This document shows positions 1 through 12,300 of a stretch of 64,000 nt of DNA, in pieces (position 1 is the first letter of the stretch; each line of letters starts with the position of its first letter). The notes beneath the pieces were generated by a model that made no database searches, was not told where the DNA came from, and saw nothing but the letters and a program-made list of their open reading frames with translations. Made by a program: the position numbers and the translations under genes. Origin of the DNA: Apis mellifera (Eukaryota; Arthropoda; Insecta; Hymenoptera; Apidae). The DNA lies in the NCBI RefSeq assembly GCF_003254395.2, contig NC_037651.1, forward strand, positions 2,604,001-2,668,000, read 5' to 3'.

Positions 1-1100
1 GAACGCGTCATGGTCTCGCGAAAACACGATGAAAAGGTGGCGAGCAAGGGTAAATGTGATGAGCGTAAAAGTTGTAGCGGGCACACGAGAATGAATAGAA
101 TGGAAGAGGGACGTGGATGGAAGACAGTAGGAAGACGAAGGAGAAAGATGTCAGGGAAGATAGTGTAAGTAACTGTGGGCAAAAGGTAGACGGGAGATAG
201 AGTTGGAAAGCGATGTTAACATAAGATCGAAGAGAGAACCAGAAGAGTCTGCTGCCTCTGGGTATATTCTCCGTCTCCCTAATTGGATTGCATTCCAAGC
301 AGTAGCGAGTAATGGACCAATTACAGTAGCTGATGGCAAGAGCAACCTATATGGCTCCCGAGATATCATTACTTCGCTGGATTAGAGAAACTCATATGGG
401 GGTTTCCGCTCTGATAAATAAAAACTTCGACCGATCTTTTACCACTCGCGCCTCGCGTTACCGCTCCGCGTACCGGTTTCCTGCATTTTCCCGATCGCTA
501 CCAGATCTACACCCGACTGGGATAACCGAGGATAAAATAAAGATAAATTTCTTCGAGAGATTCGATATGCATCGATTCTCGATTTGCCTTTTTTTCTTCT
601 TCCTCTTTTTCTTCTCTATATTCTATAAATTTTAAGTTAACTGCGTTTCTCAGATGTTGATATTTCTGTGATCAGAGTTTAATAAGAATTCATTGACAGT
701 TTAATATGAAAGTTTTCTTCAGCAATTAAAATATTAATTTTTTTAATAGGAATAATTAATTTTAAAAAAAGAAAATCATCTATTTTTGAAGAAGAAAATT
801 ATCCTCATAGGAGAACAAAATATGATATATATATATACGTATTTCGAATTTTAATCTATTTAATCTATTTGAGAAGAAATTTATTATAGAGAAGGTAACG
901 AAATGGTTCATATATCAGTCTATGTCAGGAAAATAGTTATAGATTTAGAAAATTAATTTGCTCGATCGAATCAATGTATCTAAGCAAGTTTAAAATAATT
1001 TCAAGATCATATTAGATCAATAAATTCATTTTGATCTGAGTTTCAATCAATATATTAATTTATCGTATTTTAACGAATTTTTCAGGTATTTGGAACTTAC
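1..1100. other. PRDM intron, with a GC-richer block at 1-560
   Basis: The last visible zinc-finger exon ends at 1101 with a good donor, so this stretch is intron on the minus strand. Bases 1-560 are clearly less AT-rich than the rest and contain CpG-bearing clusters near 430-540. I see no zinc-finger coding sequence on either strand here. The short open frames lack splice support, so a conserved noncoding or regulatory block is more likely than an exon. Confidence 0.45.
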
Positions 1101-4100
1101 CTTGATATGAGTCATACGATGATAATAGAGATTGGAGGAGGCTGTAAACTTCTTACCACAAACAAGACACTGATGAGGTTTTTCACCGCTATGGATTCGT
1201 TTGTGCGTATTCAGCGAGCTCGATGTTGAGAAACCCTTGTTGCACACCATACAAACATGCGGTTTCTCTCCTTCAATTTAACAATAAGATTAAATTACTT
1301 GAAATAATGGTCAACAGTTCAAATTGTGTGAAATATCTTAAAATTTCTTAAAAATTTCTTTCGCCTATTTAAAAAAGATTCATCAATTAAATCTCTTTCT
1401 AATCTGATAGATATATGTGAGAGAAATATTTTGATAGATTAGATATTATTATATTTATAAATACATTACAAAAGTTAAGAAACAAAATAAGATCTAGCTA
1501 CTACAAAATTAATTAATTTTTTAAAATAAAAGTTATTGAATTATTTAGAATTATATATTAGATAAGGACAAACTTATGTTTGAAATACTTAATAGCAATT
1601 AAAGATTAAAATTTCAAGCATTAAAATTAGGGCTCATCAAAATTTTCATTATCTTTCCTTTTTTTTAAAAAAAATTATAAGGCAAAAAGCAATTTTAATA
1701 GCAATTGAAAATAATTATATTTCACTCACCTGTGTGCGTTCTCATATGACGTTTCAGGAGAGAAGGTCGGTCGAAAGATTTCCCACAAACTTCACACGGC
1801 AAAAGAACTCTCTCTCCTCTTTTAATTGTCGTTAAAATACTGCAATCTAAATGATCTCCTGTCAAGGACAACGTCGATGACGAGGACTCCTCGGATGTTG
1901 ATTCGTATTCATCCACCTCGTAATAGGGATGCGAGATAGTTGACGACGAATGATGAGAGAGCAATGCCATGGATAAGTCTAATGGGGATTCTTAAACACA
2001 AAATCTGGTTATTAAATATTATTTTTAAAATTTTATTATACCAGCCATGCAGAAACTGATCAACTCCATCATTTGACTACTGAAAAATATATTAAAATTT
2101 TCCAGAATTTTCCAGAAAATCGAGTCAATCAGTTTTATTTCTAATTATAAGAGATGAAGAATTTAAAAAAACAATCTGTATTTTTTTTCAACATTTAAAA
2201 TCTATTTTAAAAAATGATTATCCATATAATTCTATATAAATATAAAAACAAAATTATATTTTTGTTATTAATAATTTGTTTTTTCAAAAATATCGATCTT
2301 TATCTTAATATTATAAAAGCATACATAATCTTTTAATTTATTTTATATATAATAATATTCCTTTTTCGTTTATATTTTAATTTATTATCTTTCTTTCGAA
2401 ACATCATATATAACATTTTAAACATTTCTTATATTTGACATTCGATCTATGTCTCCCTTATTAATACGGATCCTAGAAATTCTACTGAACGTATTAATTA
2501 TTCGCGCACACAAATGACAACGTTAAATCTTCTTTTATCCGCCATTGTGTACCATCAACACGATATCTTATCCGACATAATATTATCCATTTTCTCGGTT
2601 TCTTTCAAGGCCAGATCTCCTAGCAAATATCGCGGCTTTAACCATCCCCCACACCGTCCCCCATTTTATCCTCTGCGATTCTCTTCTTCGGTCGGCGAGC
2701 CCTCCTCTTCGGAATTGAAGGTTCGCCGGCATTGTACTGTCTTTTATATCCCCCGGTAAGCGCGGGGGTCTGCGCATTTGAATCATGAGCGAACGAACGA
2801 GCACCTTGTGATCCAGCCGACAAAAATACCGGCTTATATTTGCATTTCAGATTTGTTAGCCAACTTTCTTTCCTTTCTTTTTCGATTGGCTCGCGATTGC
2901 GCCGATTAACGCGATTGCACCCGGCCAAGATTTCAATCGGCACGGTCCCGCAGCAACTTTGCCATCCGCTACGGCTTTCGGTCTTTTTTTTTTTTCTTTT
3001 TTCTTTTTTTTTTTTTTTTTTCATTTTACTCGAACATGCGAAACGTGGCTCGAATAAGTCTTTCTTTTTTTTTTTTTTTTTTTTTTAAATGATAAATTGA
3101 AGCAATTTTACGTGTTATGCAAATTAATGTTTCTTAATAGGTTGATTGTTGATCGAATTTTCTAACTTATATCATTGGGTCGAGAAATTCAAGATAGAAG
3201 GTCAATTAGTGTAATTTGCTTCGAAATAATAATCTAAGTAGCACGAAGATGTTTTATGTGGTTGTCTTTTGATTCTCTGTAGCACTTGGATACAACTTAT
3301 GCATGTTAATTTCTTTCTGTATTTTCAAAAAATACAGAATTATTTAGATTTAATATTTTTTTTGAATTAAAGTTTTTGATTAAAATAATGGACAACGTCG
3401 TGAAACGTATCAAACTCATAAAAAAATATTAAGGCAGGAATAAAAATTTTTTCAAAGAAGAAAAAAAAGATATGAACTAAATAATTAATAAATACTGATT
3501 ATTTTTAAAATATCTTGAAGCTAAAAATTTTAAGTTACGCATAATATATGTATATATTAAGATTTTATTCGCTTATAAAATTTTATATCGATTTTCGTAA
3601 TAATTATTTAAAATAATCTTAAACAACTCACCATCTAAAATGGAGTCAATCGTGCATCTGTACAGAGCAGACCTCGAACACATGTCGTGTGGTATAAAGA
3701 CGAAATCTTGTTCTGCTGTAGGAAGAAACCAAGCTACTAATTCTGTATCCGGTTGAACATCTTTTATTACTTCAAAGATCGGATCCCCTGCACCACATGA
3801 ACAGAAAAAATGTAAGAAATGTTATTAATGAAAAAGAAAGGAAAAAAATTTCTTTAAATTAGATTTTTAGTATTAAGTATTCGATAAAATGTAATTATTA
3901 TTTTGCATTGAAATTTATAATAATTATGATTAACGTAGTAAATTTATTCAAAGGAAATATTAGATAAAAAAAATTGTCATTCGTGATAATAATTTTAAAA
4001 TATTAAAAATTAACCAAGTAATATTTCAAGGAGTCATTTTAAAACAGTAAAGTTACGAGGCTAGTAATTTGTATGAAAAATATTTATTTATCAGGATTGA

Positions 4101-6616
4101 AACGGATGTACACTATCATTTGCTGCAATATTTTAATTCTCATAACTTATTCCATTTTTTTTAACATGTATTAGCTTACCTTTCACTTTGGTACCAATTA
4201 AGTTTACTTGTTCGTCATAAGACTGAACGATACGAAGGAATCTTATCCAATTGCACTGACGCTTGTTAAGGCTGTAATTTGAAAAGAAGACTTCATCGTA
4301 GCAGCCATATTCGCGTCTGATCTGAAATAAATCGCAGTTATGAAAAACTTGCTTTAAAATATTGTAAAAATAACCATTAGAACTGTTGTAACTGTAATTG
4401 TAACTGTCTGTAAAGTAAATATTCTATATGATTTTTTTTATATTAAATGTAAAGACAAAGTTACGAACATTTTTAATAGTATTATATATATATATATAAT
4501 CAAAATAAAAATAAAAGAAAAAATAGATTATTGATTATATATAACATTAAAAAGATATATATTTTAAATTACATTAATAATTTATAAAAATATTTACTAT
4601 CGAATAAATATGTGATATTGTAAATTTCCTGTTTAGAGAATATAATAATAAAATGAATCTTAGTATTATAGTTTCTAACATTAGTTAATTAAATGGACAA
4701 AAATAAATTAACTATAAATATGAATATTAGTTTCTGAATATAATTCATGTTTATGTATACTATTTATATTATATATAATATTCAATGCATTTCACATTTT
4801 TATATTTGGCATAATCATTTATGGATCATTTTCCTCTTTTTATTCATCTTTTACTCACTTTTGTTTGCCATTACTAAAATCATGAAGATGAATTTTATAT
4901 TATTAACTTTTATTGAAATAGAAATATGATTATACCTATATTCCTTCATTTATTTGCATTTTATTATTTTAATTATATTTATAATATTTTATATGTATAA
5001 AATATTTACATACAGAATGCATAATACTTTAATATTATAGCCAATAAAGAAATTGCATTATTATTAACATTTACTTAATAACAACGATTTACTTAATAGT
5101 AGATATAGTAAAATAATTGGACAAATTTTACATAAATGTTAATGGAAATTGTAATATCTAATTAAAGACATACATTATTTCTACTTATTTATATTTCTAA
5201 TATTAGATGCCAAAAGATTAAATATGTAATTGAACATTGATATAATTTGTGGTATGTAAATGTAATTAGTAAATATATTTCCTCACGTGTAATTTGCGCT
5301 ATAAAATAAATATCAGTTTTAGAATATTTAAAACTTAATTAAGAAAATTTAGATTTTTTTATTTGTAATCGATATTTATATTTTTATTCATAGAGTTATG
5401 TATTTTATGTACTTATGGTATATAGTGAATTATAATAAATTAATTTCTTTTAAAATTTTATTTAGAATTTATAATAAAGATATATGTTTCTAAGATATAT
5501 GTTTTAAATATATTATTAATATATTTCATTCAATTTATTCTATATCTTATCTACCCTTTCAACACCCTTAATTGATACCTAATAATTGATATATGATTAT
5601 ACATATAATCATAAAAGTATCTGTTTTATTTATATATTTATTAATTAAATGTTTTAAAATTTTGAATTATATTTTATATGATGAAGATAAAAAATTGATT
5701 TTTATGCAATATAATAATGTCATTGTCATATGAAATAAAATTAAATATTAAATTTATGAAAAGACATAAGTAAATCTTTTAGAGTTCTCTCTTATTAAAA
5801 AAAATGTTAAAAAATAATGTTTAATAACGTAAATTGATCGAAAAAAGAAATCACGAATTGCTTTAACGCAACGTTGACCCTTAATGGGTTAATTTTATCA
5901 CATACACCTGTATACTCTCAGTAATTTTCGTTCATAATTACAATATTAAGGTATGAATTTCAATAATGTTGATTGAATGGAAAAAAATTGTAAATTAAAC
6001 GTTTTAGCTTGATCCTTAATCGGTTATTTTATCAAAAAAGTTTATTGATAGTATCAAAAATGTACGAAACTTGTTATGAAACTGTTCAAGCGTTAAAATA
6101 AATTGTAAATCGATAGTGTGCTTTCTACAACTAAAACTAAATGAAATTGGAATTTCCACCTACATGTTCTCAATCATCGAGTTACAAATCTCAATTTAAT
6201 TAAAGATTATTGAAATATCATATATTAATTAAAAATAAAATTACAAAATGTTATAAAATAATATTGAATATATTTTTTCTTAAACTAAAAGAATATTCAA
6301 GATATCAAATAAGATATTTAAATGAATAGAAAATTAATGGAAAAATTGCAAAAATAAATAGACAAAGATGCAAAATAAAAGCATTACTTACATCATTGTC
6401 ATCTAAAAGGGAGTAAAGGTCGATTTTGTCGAATCGGATGGATCCCTGAAAGGGGTAGATCAACGTCCCCGCCGGAATAAGCACGTTGGACCATACGGAT
6501 ATTCTTACGTCCGTAACTAAACTTCCTGAATCATTCTTGAAGAGGCCTTTATAGTTTGATCGATCGTTCGCAAGTGCCAATGAAAATTCTTTGGGTATCA
6601 GAACACAGGTTTCCAT
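1101..6616 (-). CDS. PR/SET-domain zinc-finger transcription factor, PRDM13-like (3' part outside window)
   Basis: Five exons join in frame: 6616-6392, 4321-4180, 3787-3632, 1990-1730 and 1270-1101 (318 codons). Each is flanked by consensus splice signals and phases agree. Residues ~30-160 form a PR (SET-like) domain, recognised by 'IPAGTLIYPFQG', 'CNWIRFLRI' and 'VQPDTELVAWF'. Three C2H2 fingers with C-x2-C-x12-H-x3-H spacing and HTGEKPH-type linkers follow. Between them is an acidic, serine-rich linker opening with PLDLS, which fits the PxDLS motif that recruits the corepressor CtBP. PRDM proteins are nuclear DNA-binding regulators, often of neural fate. The third finger ends exactly at a donor (AAG|GTAAGT), so at least one more exon lies left of the window. 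PRDM13 is suggested by the finger order and by resemblance of the PR domain's end; another PRDM subfamily is possible. The ATG at 6616 sits 12 bases after a possible acceptor (CTTTTAG) with an open frame between them, so translation might begin in an earlier exon. Confidence 0.8.
1991..3631. other. PRDM intron containing a CpG-rich island (2500-3060)
   Basis: This is the intron between the PR-domain exons and the first zinc-finger exon. Around 2500-2990 the composition becomes GC-balanced with many CpGs, in contrast to the AT-rich flanks. Two long poly-T tracts (about 2977-3022 and 3061-3087) bound it on the right. Open frames exist on both strands but none resembles a protein or continues a PRDM exon. 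The best reading is an intronic enhancer or alternative promoter. Confidence 0.45.
4322..6391. other. PRDM intron, AT-rich, no feature seen
   Basis: About 2.1 kb of AT-rich intron between the first two recognised coding exons. No coding segment, RNA gene or notable repeat was recognised beyond short AT runs. Confidence 0.6.
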
Positions 6617-8737
6617 AACAGAGGCCCCCTAAAAGGGATGCTTTGGGGATATCACAGCTATCGTTGTCTCCACCGTTATAAACACTTTTCTGAACAGGCC
6701 ACACGAGAAAATCCTCGATTCTTTTCTATCGAACGTTTATCAACTGATAATGGCCAAACGTCGATGTTTTTTTTTTTCTTTTCAACAAATTCTCAAACCA
6801 AAAACTTCGTTTTCAAAAAGAAATAAGAACTAGAGTGACTATCAAAGGATAATAAAAACAACTTTCTGAATCGATTTATAAAAGAAACAAGAATAATAAC
6901 GATCTTAAATAAAAAAATGTTCGCCACCACGAGAAAAAAAAAATACACTTGAATATTTTTTTGGTACAATTAAAAGACACACTATAAAGAGCGCACTCGA
7001 AACTGTCCCTGTGTTCCCGATCGAACGTTGTTTTCGTGTCCGCTCTCGGCTTAGATCTAGATGAGGAACACGATTTATCGATATGTATATTCCCTCCAGG
7101 TGAGAATCGAGCAAATTCGAAAATTAGAGCAAATCAAGCTCGGCTTGCGATGATCGCAAAGTGAAAATTTCAGTTGCGAGCGTGAGGGTCGTTCGTCCTC
7201 CAAGGTGCAAGGGCCTCGGCTGACTGGATAGGATTAACCGACTGATCTTGACCTTGCGACGGGTTACCAGCATTTGCTACCGAATGGGTAGCCCTTCCCC
7301 TTCTTTACCTCTTTTCCCACTCACAGTACATGGCCCGCTGCAGACTTTTTCAGTGGCGTAGATCTCTCTTTCGCATTCTGTTCTCATTAATAATCCCTTC
7401 CCTCCTACCGATCCGTTCCCCCAGGATCGTTTGACGACACTTCCCCCTCCCATTTTTAACAATTATATCCCCCCCTCCCCCCTTCTTTCCCTTCCTTTTC
7501 TCAAAGTTCGGCCAAGTTTCGACCGCTCGTTGCTCGCGCAAAGGAACAGGCGTAAAGAAATAAGAACGTGTCGATGAAACAAAGTAGCCAAACAGTATAC
7601 GCCAATGGATCTCTTTGCCCCACTATGTTCATCCTGTGGCGAGTGCACTTGGTGTATAGAACGAGTATCGGCTTCTTCACCATTACAAGGAAGCCGGCTC
7701 GTCGTCCTCGTCGTCGTCATCGTCGTCTTCTTCACCCTTCTACCGTCGCTGCAGCACCGTAAAGAGAGAACCCACGTGGGCGATTGGGCACCTGTCGCTC
7801 CCTGTGCCCTTTCCTTCTTCTTCTCACTAGCCGGCCACTCGTGTCCATCCTCCTCTACCTTCTTCCCTACCATCTTCCCGCTTCCACGCCCTACCATATC
7901 CTTTTATCCACCGCTCTCCTGCTCCTCGCCATTTCTTCCACCTAACAGCCTTCTGGACTCTCTTATTTCTTTCTTTCGTCGCGTTTCCTCGGGCCTGCAC
8001 CTTGGCGATCTTCTGCCAACCAACCGAGGCCTGCCTCCCCGATTCCACACCGTTCCATCTCGCTTCAACCTCTTGCAACTCCTCTCACTCATACTTCTTT
8101 CCGTCCAACTTCTTTCCTCCTCCTTCCTCGTTCTTCGGTCTCGTCTTCGTCCACTTTGCTTCGTCGCTAGCCGCCACTCTGATCTCTTTCTCTCGCCCTT
8201 CCTCCTCTTCTCGTTCGCCGCTCGCTCTCTACCCGTCACCTGAAAAACCTCTCCTTTTATTCATTCGTTACGATCGAACGCTGCTACACCGAGAAATAAA
8301 GTTACGAAATCGATCGGGGGCCCAGTTTCGTATATTTCTCCTTCCCTCCCTCCCCCATCCCTCTGTCATTATCTGGTTTTTCGCCAATTAAGGCCTTTTA
8401 AAGACCGTGTCGTGAGAAACGTTTCGATTAATACTTATGCGTTGAAAGGTTGATAAGTTTCAAAAATTTTTACCTTCCCAAGCAATTTTCTCAGCTTTTC
8501 AATCGAACCGGTTTTTTCAAAATTTAACGCGACTATTTTTATTATTGATATTTTTTTGTTCCAAAATTAAAAAAAAATATATATTCATGCATGTGAATAA
8601 TAAATTTAAATTGGTAAAATTTGAATTATAAATGTATTGTATTTATAATTATATTATAATTATATGATAATTAATAATAATTATGTATAATAAACACTGT
8701 GTTCTATTTTCAAGAAGTGATTGTTTAATACTTTGAT
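6617..8737. promoter_or_regulatory. Upstream region of the PRDM gene; GC-rich, strand-asymmetric island
   Basis: The PRDM coding start at 6616 and the 3' end of the membrane-protein gene at 8738 both read leftwards, so this interval holds the PRDM promoter or 5' UTR and the neighbour's 3' UTR. From about 7000 to 8400 it is GC-rich. The plus strand is overwhelmingly pyrimidine (C/T) from about 7440 to 8240, including GTC/GTT-rich triplet runs near 7700-7735. A minus-strand AATAAA (plus TTTATT, ~8537-8542) could serve polyadenylation of the upstream gene. No core promoter motif can be assigned with confidence. Confidence 0.5.
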
Positions 8738-9374
8738 CTATCTTCGATTATTTGCTCTTTTAATTATTATTTGCTCTTGATCCGTAGTTGTTTCGGTAGT
8801 TGTTAGATCTTCAGTAGTTACTTCGGTAGTAGTTTGATCTTCGGTAGTCACTTGATCTTCAGTAGTCACTTGATCTTCCGTAGTTACTTGATCTTCGGTA
8901 GTCGCCTCTTCTTCAGGAGTTTCTTCGGGAGTTTCTATTTCTTCTACGATTATTGTAGGAATTTTATATAATGGCTCGTATCGTGAAGGTCTTGGACTTC
9001 TGACTACGTCGGTTAAATCAATTATTCTTCTTCCACTTTCTCGAATTCTAATTTAAAGATAAATATATAACATTATATGTTATATATTTATTTTAAAAAT
9101 ATTATTGATTTTCAATCATCAAATTGTCGTATTAAAGATATTATATTATATGAATGAAATGACGATATATTAAAAGAATATATTAAATAGAAGGAAGTAC
9201 TGTTTTTAATATACATATACCTTATGTAATAATAAGATCCTAAAATTATAATACCGACTAAAATTGAGAAAAGAATCATTACAAAGACAGGAACATAGTC
9301 TTCGTTTGGTAACCAACCAAAAAAGAAACGTGTTGCTTGATCTTCCATTAAGTAGGTTCGCCAATTTGGTGGTC
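8738..9374 (-). other. Transmembrane helix and acidic repetitive cytoplasmic tail
   Basis: Exon 9374-9221 encodes a juxtamembrane segment and an uninterrupted hydrophobic stretch (VPVFVMILFSILVGIIILG) followed by tyrosines and arginines, as expected for a stop-transfer sequence. Exon 9047-8738 encodes a ~102-residue tail: a basic start (RIRESGRR), a middle with 'PSRYEPLYKIP', then tandem TTEDQV-type hexads (at least three near-exact plus diverged copies) and a stop at 8738-8740. No kinase or adaptor domain is visible. Confidence 0.75.
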
Positions 9375-12300
9375 CTAGAACTTATAATAATATACGTAGT
9401 GTTAAATTAATTAAATAAAATTTTATATTATATAAAATATAATAATTTTAAAAATAAAGATTGGTACAACAATAATAAATAACATATATTATTACATTAT
9501 ATGCAATATAATATTTTTGAATACAATTATATAGTATTAATATGTAATAACAATGTATATAAATATATTTTAAAAAATTTTAAATTTAAATTTATTATTA
9601 TATTTAATACTATCTACTAAAAAGGTAGTTCACTATATTATCATAAGCAGATAAATTTTACAAAAATTTTTTATTTCAACACGGTTTTAAATTTAAAAAA
9701 ATTTTAAATCATTTCTGTAAGAAATTGTGAATACGTGCAAATAACCATGCAAAATTCATTTAGAGAAAATCTTCAAATAATAACACCCTTAGAAGGTCTC
9801 GAATATAATGTTACTCACACTATTACCGGTTTTTCCGGTTCTTGCAAGTTTCTACCAAGACTCGTTTAATAAATTATGCATATATTAAAAATGTATATGA
9901 TCTTATGTATAATAATTTTAGCCGAAATATATTTTTTATGTAATGTAAATTTTCTTTTATCTGCATAGGGTTAAATAAAGAGCTAAGAGAGTGCCATCTC
10001 GCTTGAAGAAGGAACTTTAACTTCTAATTTTTCTCGTGTTCAAGATGATATAGGAAATATGTCGAGCAATAAAATAAAAGTTAAAAATCTTTAATTTTAA
10101 TATTATTATGATACTATTTTTTATAGAGTTATGACGTAATAATTAATTACCTTTAATATAAACCATATTTGTTATCCACTCAAAGTTCAAATCGTTCTGC
10201 TTCACAACGCATTGCCACATTCCATTATGTGTTTTATTAATTTTTGTAAGTTGTTCGATATCGGCGGCAATCGGAAGTGTAATACCATAATCTTTATACG
10301 TTTTATTACGTACTAGCCAGATCACTTGAAGCTCTGAATAAATATGCCCTAAGACAGCACAATGACATTGTATGGTAGTGTCCAGAGTTTCCCTCACTTT
10401 TAAATTTTCTTTCTCTGGAATCACCGCTAAAGTTATAACTTTGATGATCGAATATTTTCCATTAACTCGACGCAGTGTCATTGCATAAACGCCAGAATCA
10501 TTTAAAACAGCTTCTTTTATCACTAAATAAGTATATTATCTGTCAATTATTGAATATTATATTTATAAATAAATAAATATATATATATATTAATAATTTC
10601 TAAATATATGATAAATATATAACAAAAAATTTGAAATTTCTGTATCTCTTCAATGAATATAATTAACTGAAAATATTTATGCTTAAATTATTTAAAAAAT
10701 TGTAATAATATATCAATAAATGAGAACAAATTAATTTTTACCAATGTTATTATCTTTTAATTCCAATCTATCGGGTTCTACTTCTATAAAGATACCATTT
10801 AATGACCATTGTAATTCAGAACGAGGAGATTCCGTAATGATAGATTTAACAATATCCTCGTCGGATTTAAGTGTAATTGCATTGTGTTCTTTTACCTTGA
10901 GAGATATATAATCTTTTCGAATTCTTCGATTTATTAAAGTTATTGTATCTGTAATAAAATAAAACATAAATCATTATCTTTATAAATTAATATTAATATT
11001 AATTTTAAGTTATATATTTTTTTATATATTTATTTTAATAAATATGTTTATATTTAAAAAATAAACGAACAAAGTTTATTGCGACAATAATTATAATATC
11101 AATTGATTATAACTATTATAAAATGTAGCTAGAGATTAATAGCATTACACATTCGATAATAAAAGTATAATTTGAAGAAAAAAATATAATTGTATTATTT
11201 TTTTATAAAATGTTTTAAAATTTCTTTTTATTTTTTTCATAAACTAGTTTTGTTTATTTAAATTATTATATTATCACTGACGTATCAAAGCTTTCATATT
11301 ATATGTATATCATATTATATATTATAATCATTTTATGTTCTGCGAATTCATTATTTCAAAGATATATCATAAAGCTAAAAATATACATATTTATATTTTT
11401 TATAAAATTAAATTCAAATTAAAATGCAAGATATATTATAATTTTAAAAGATAAATGATGAAATAATGAAATAGAATAATTTAATAGTTTGATATTCTGT
11501 ATATCTTGTCTGTGATCATGCGGCAAGAACAAGTATAGACAAAGAGAGCAAATAGTGAGAAAAGGACAGAGATATATTAAAAATTATGAAATCAGCGCCA
11601 TCTTCAGAGTGCCGCAAATGAAACACACATAAATAAGGAGAGCAAATATTAGAGAAGGATAGAGATAGCAAGAATTGACAATTAGCGCCATCTCTCTAAT
11701 ATTAACGACACTTTTTCAAAAATAGTTTTTAGGAATAATAAAGAGATGGTACTAGTTCTCAATTCCCACTCTACTTTATCCTTTGTTATTTAAGAGATAG
11801 CAAGAATTGACAATTAGCGCCATCTCTCTAATATTAATGACACTTTTTCAAAAATAGTTTTTAGGAATAATAAAGAGATGGTGCTAGTTCTCAATTCCCA
11901 CTCTACTTTATCCTTTGTTATTTAAGAGATGGCGTTAGTGGTTAATTCTTATCCTTCCATATCTACAGTTACTTTTCAAAAAAGTGTTGCTAATATTTAA
12001 GAGATGGCATTAATAGTCGATTCCTATTTTATCTCTGTCCTTTTCTTATTATTTGCCCTCTTTATTTATATGTGTTTCATTTGCGGCACTCTGAAGATGG
12101 CGCTGATTTCATAATTTTTAATATATCTCTGTCCTTTTCTCACTATTTGCTGTCTTCGTCTATACGTGTAAAGAGGCGATACTAATAATTAATCAATTAA
12201 TTATATTTTTTACGTAGTCTTTTGATTAAAAATGGTTACAGAATTTATTCAATCATATTTTTATATAGTATAAGTGTTTATATACATTTTTTACATATGT

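Noticed and set aside
8..298. 96-codon minus-strand open frame at the left edge as the next PRDM zinc-finger exon
   Set aside because: It has no C2H2 pattern and no EKPH linker, so it cannot be the missing finger exon.
2638..3024. 128-codon minus-strand open frame in the PRDM intron island
   Set aside because: It starts in poly-lysine from a poly-T tract and shows no domain or splice support.
7605..8243. 212-codon plus-strand open frame upstream of the PRDM gene
   Set aside because: It is open because the strand is pyrimidine-rich and stop codons are rare there. The translation is Ser/Phe/Leu/Pro low complexity, and the opposite strand is equally open.
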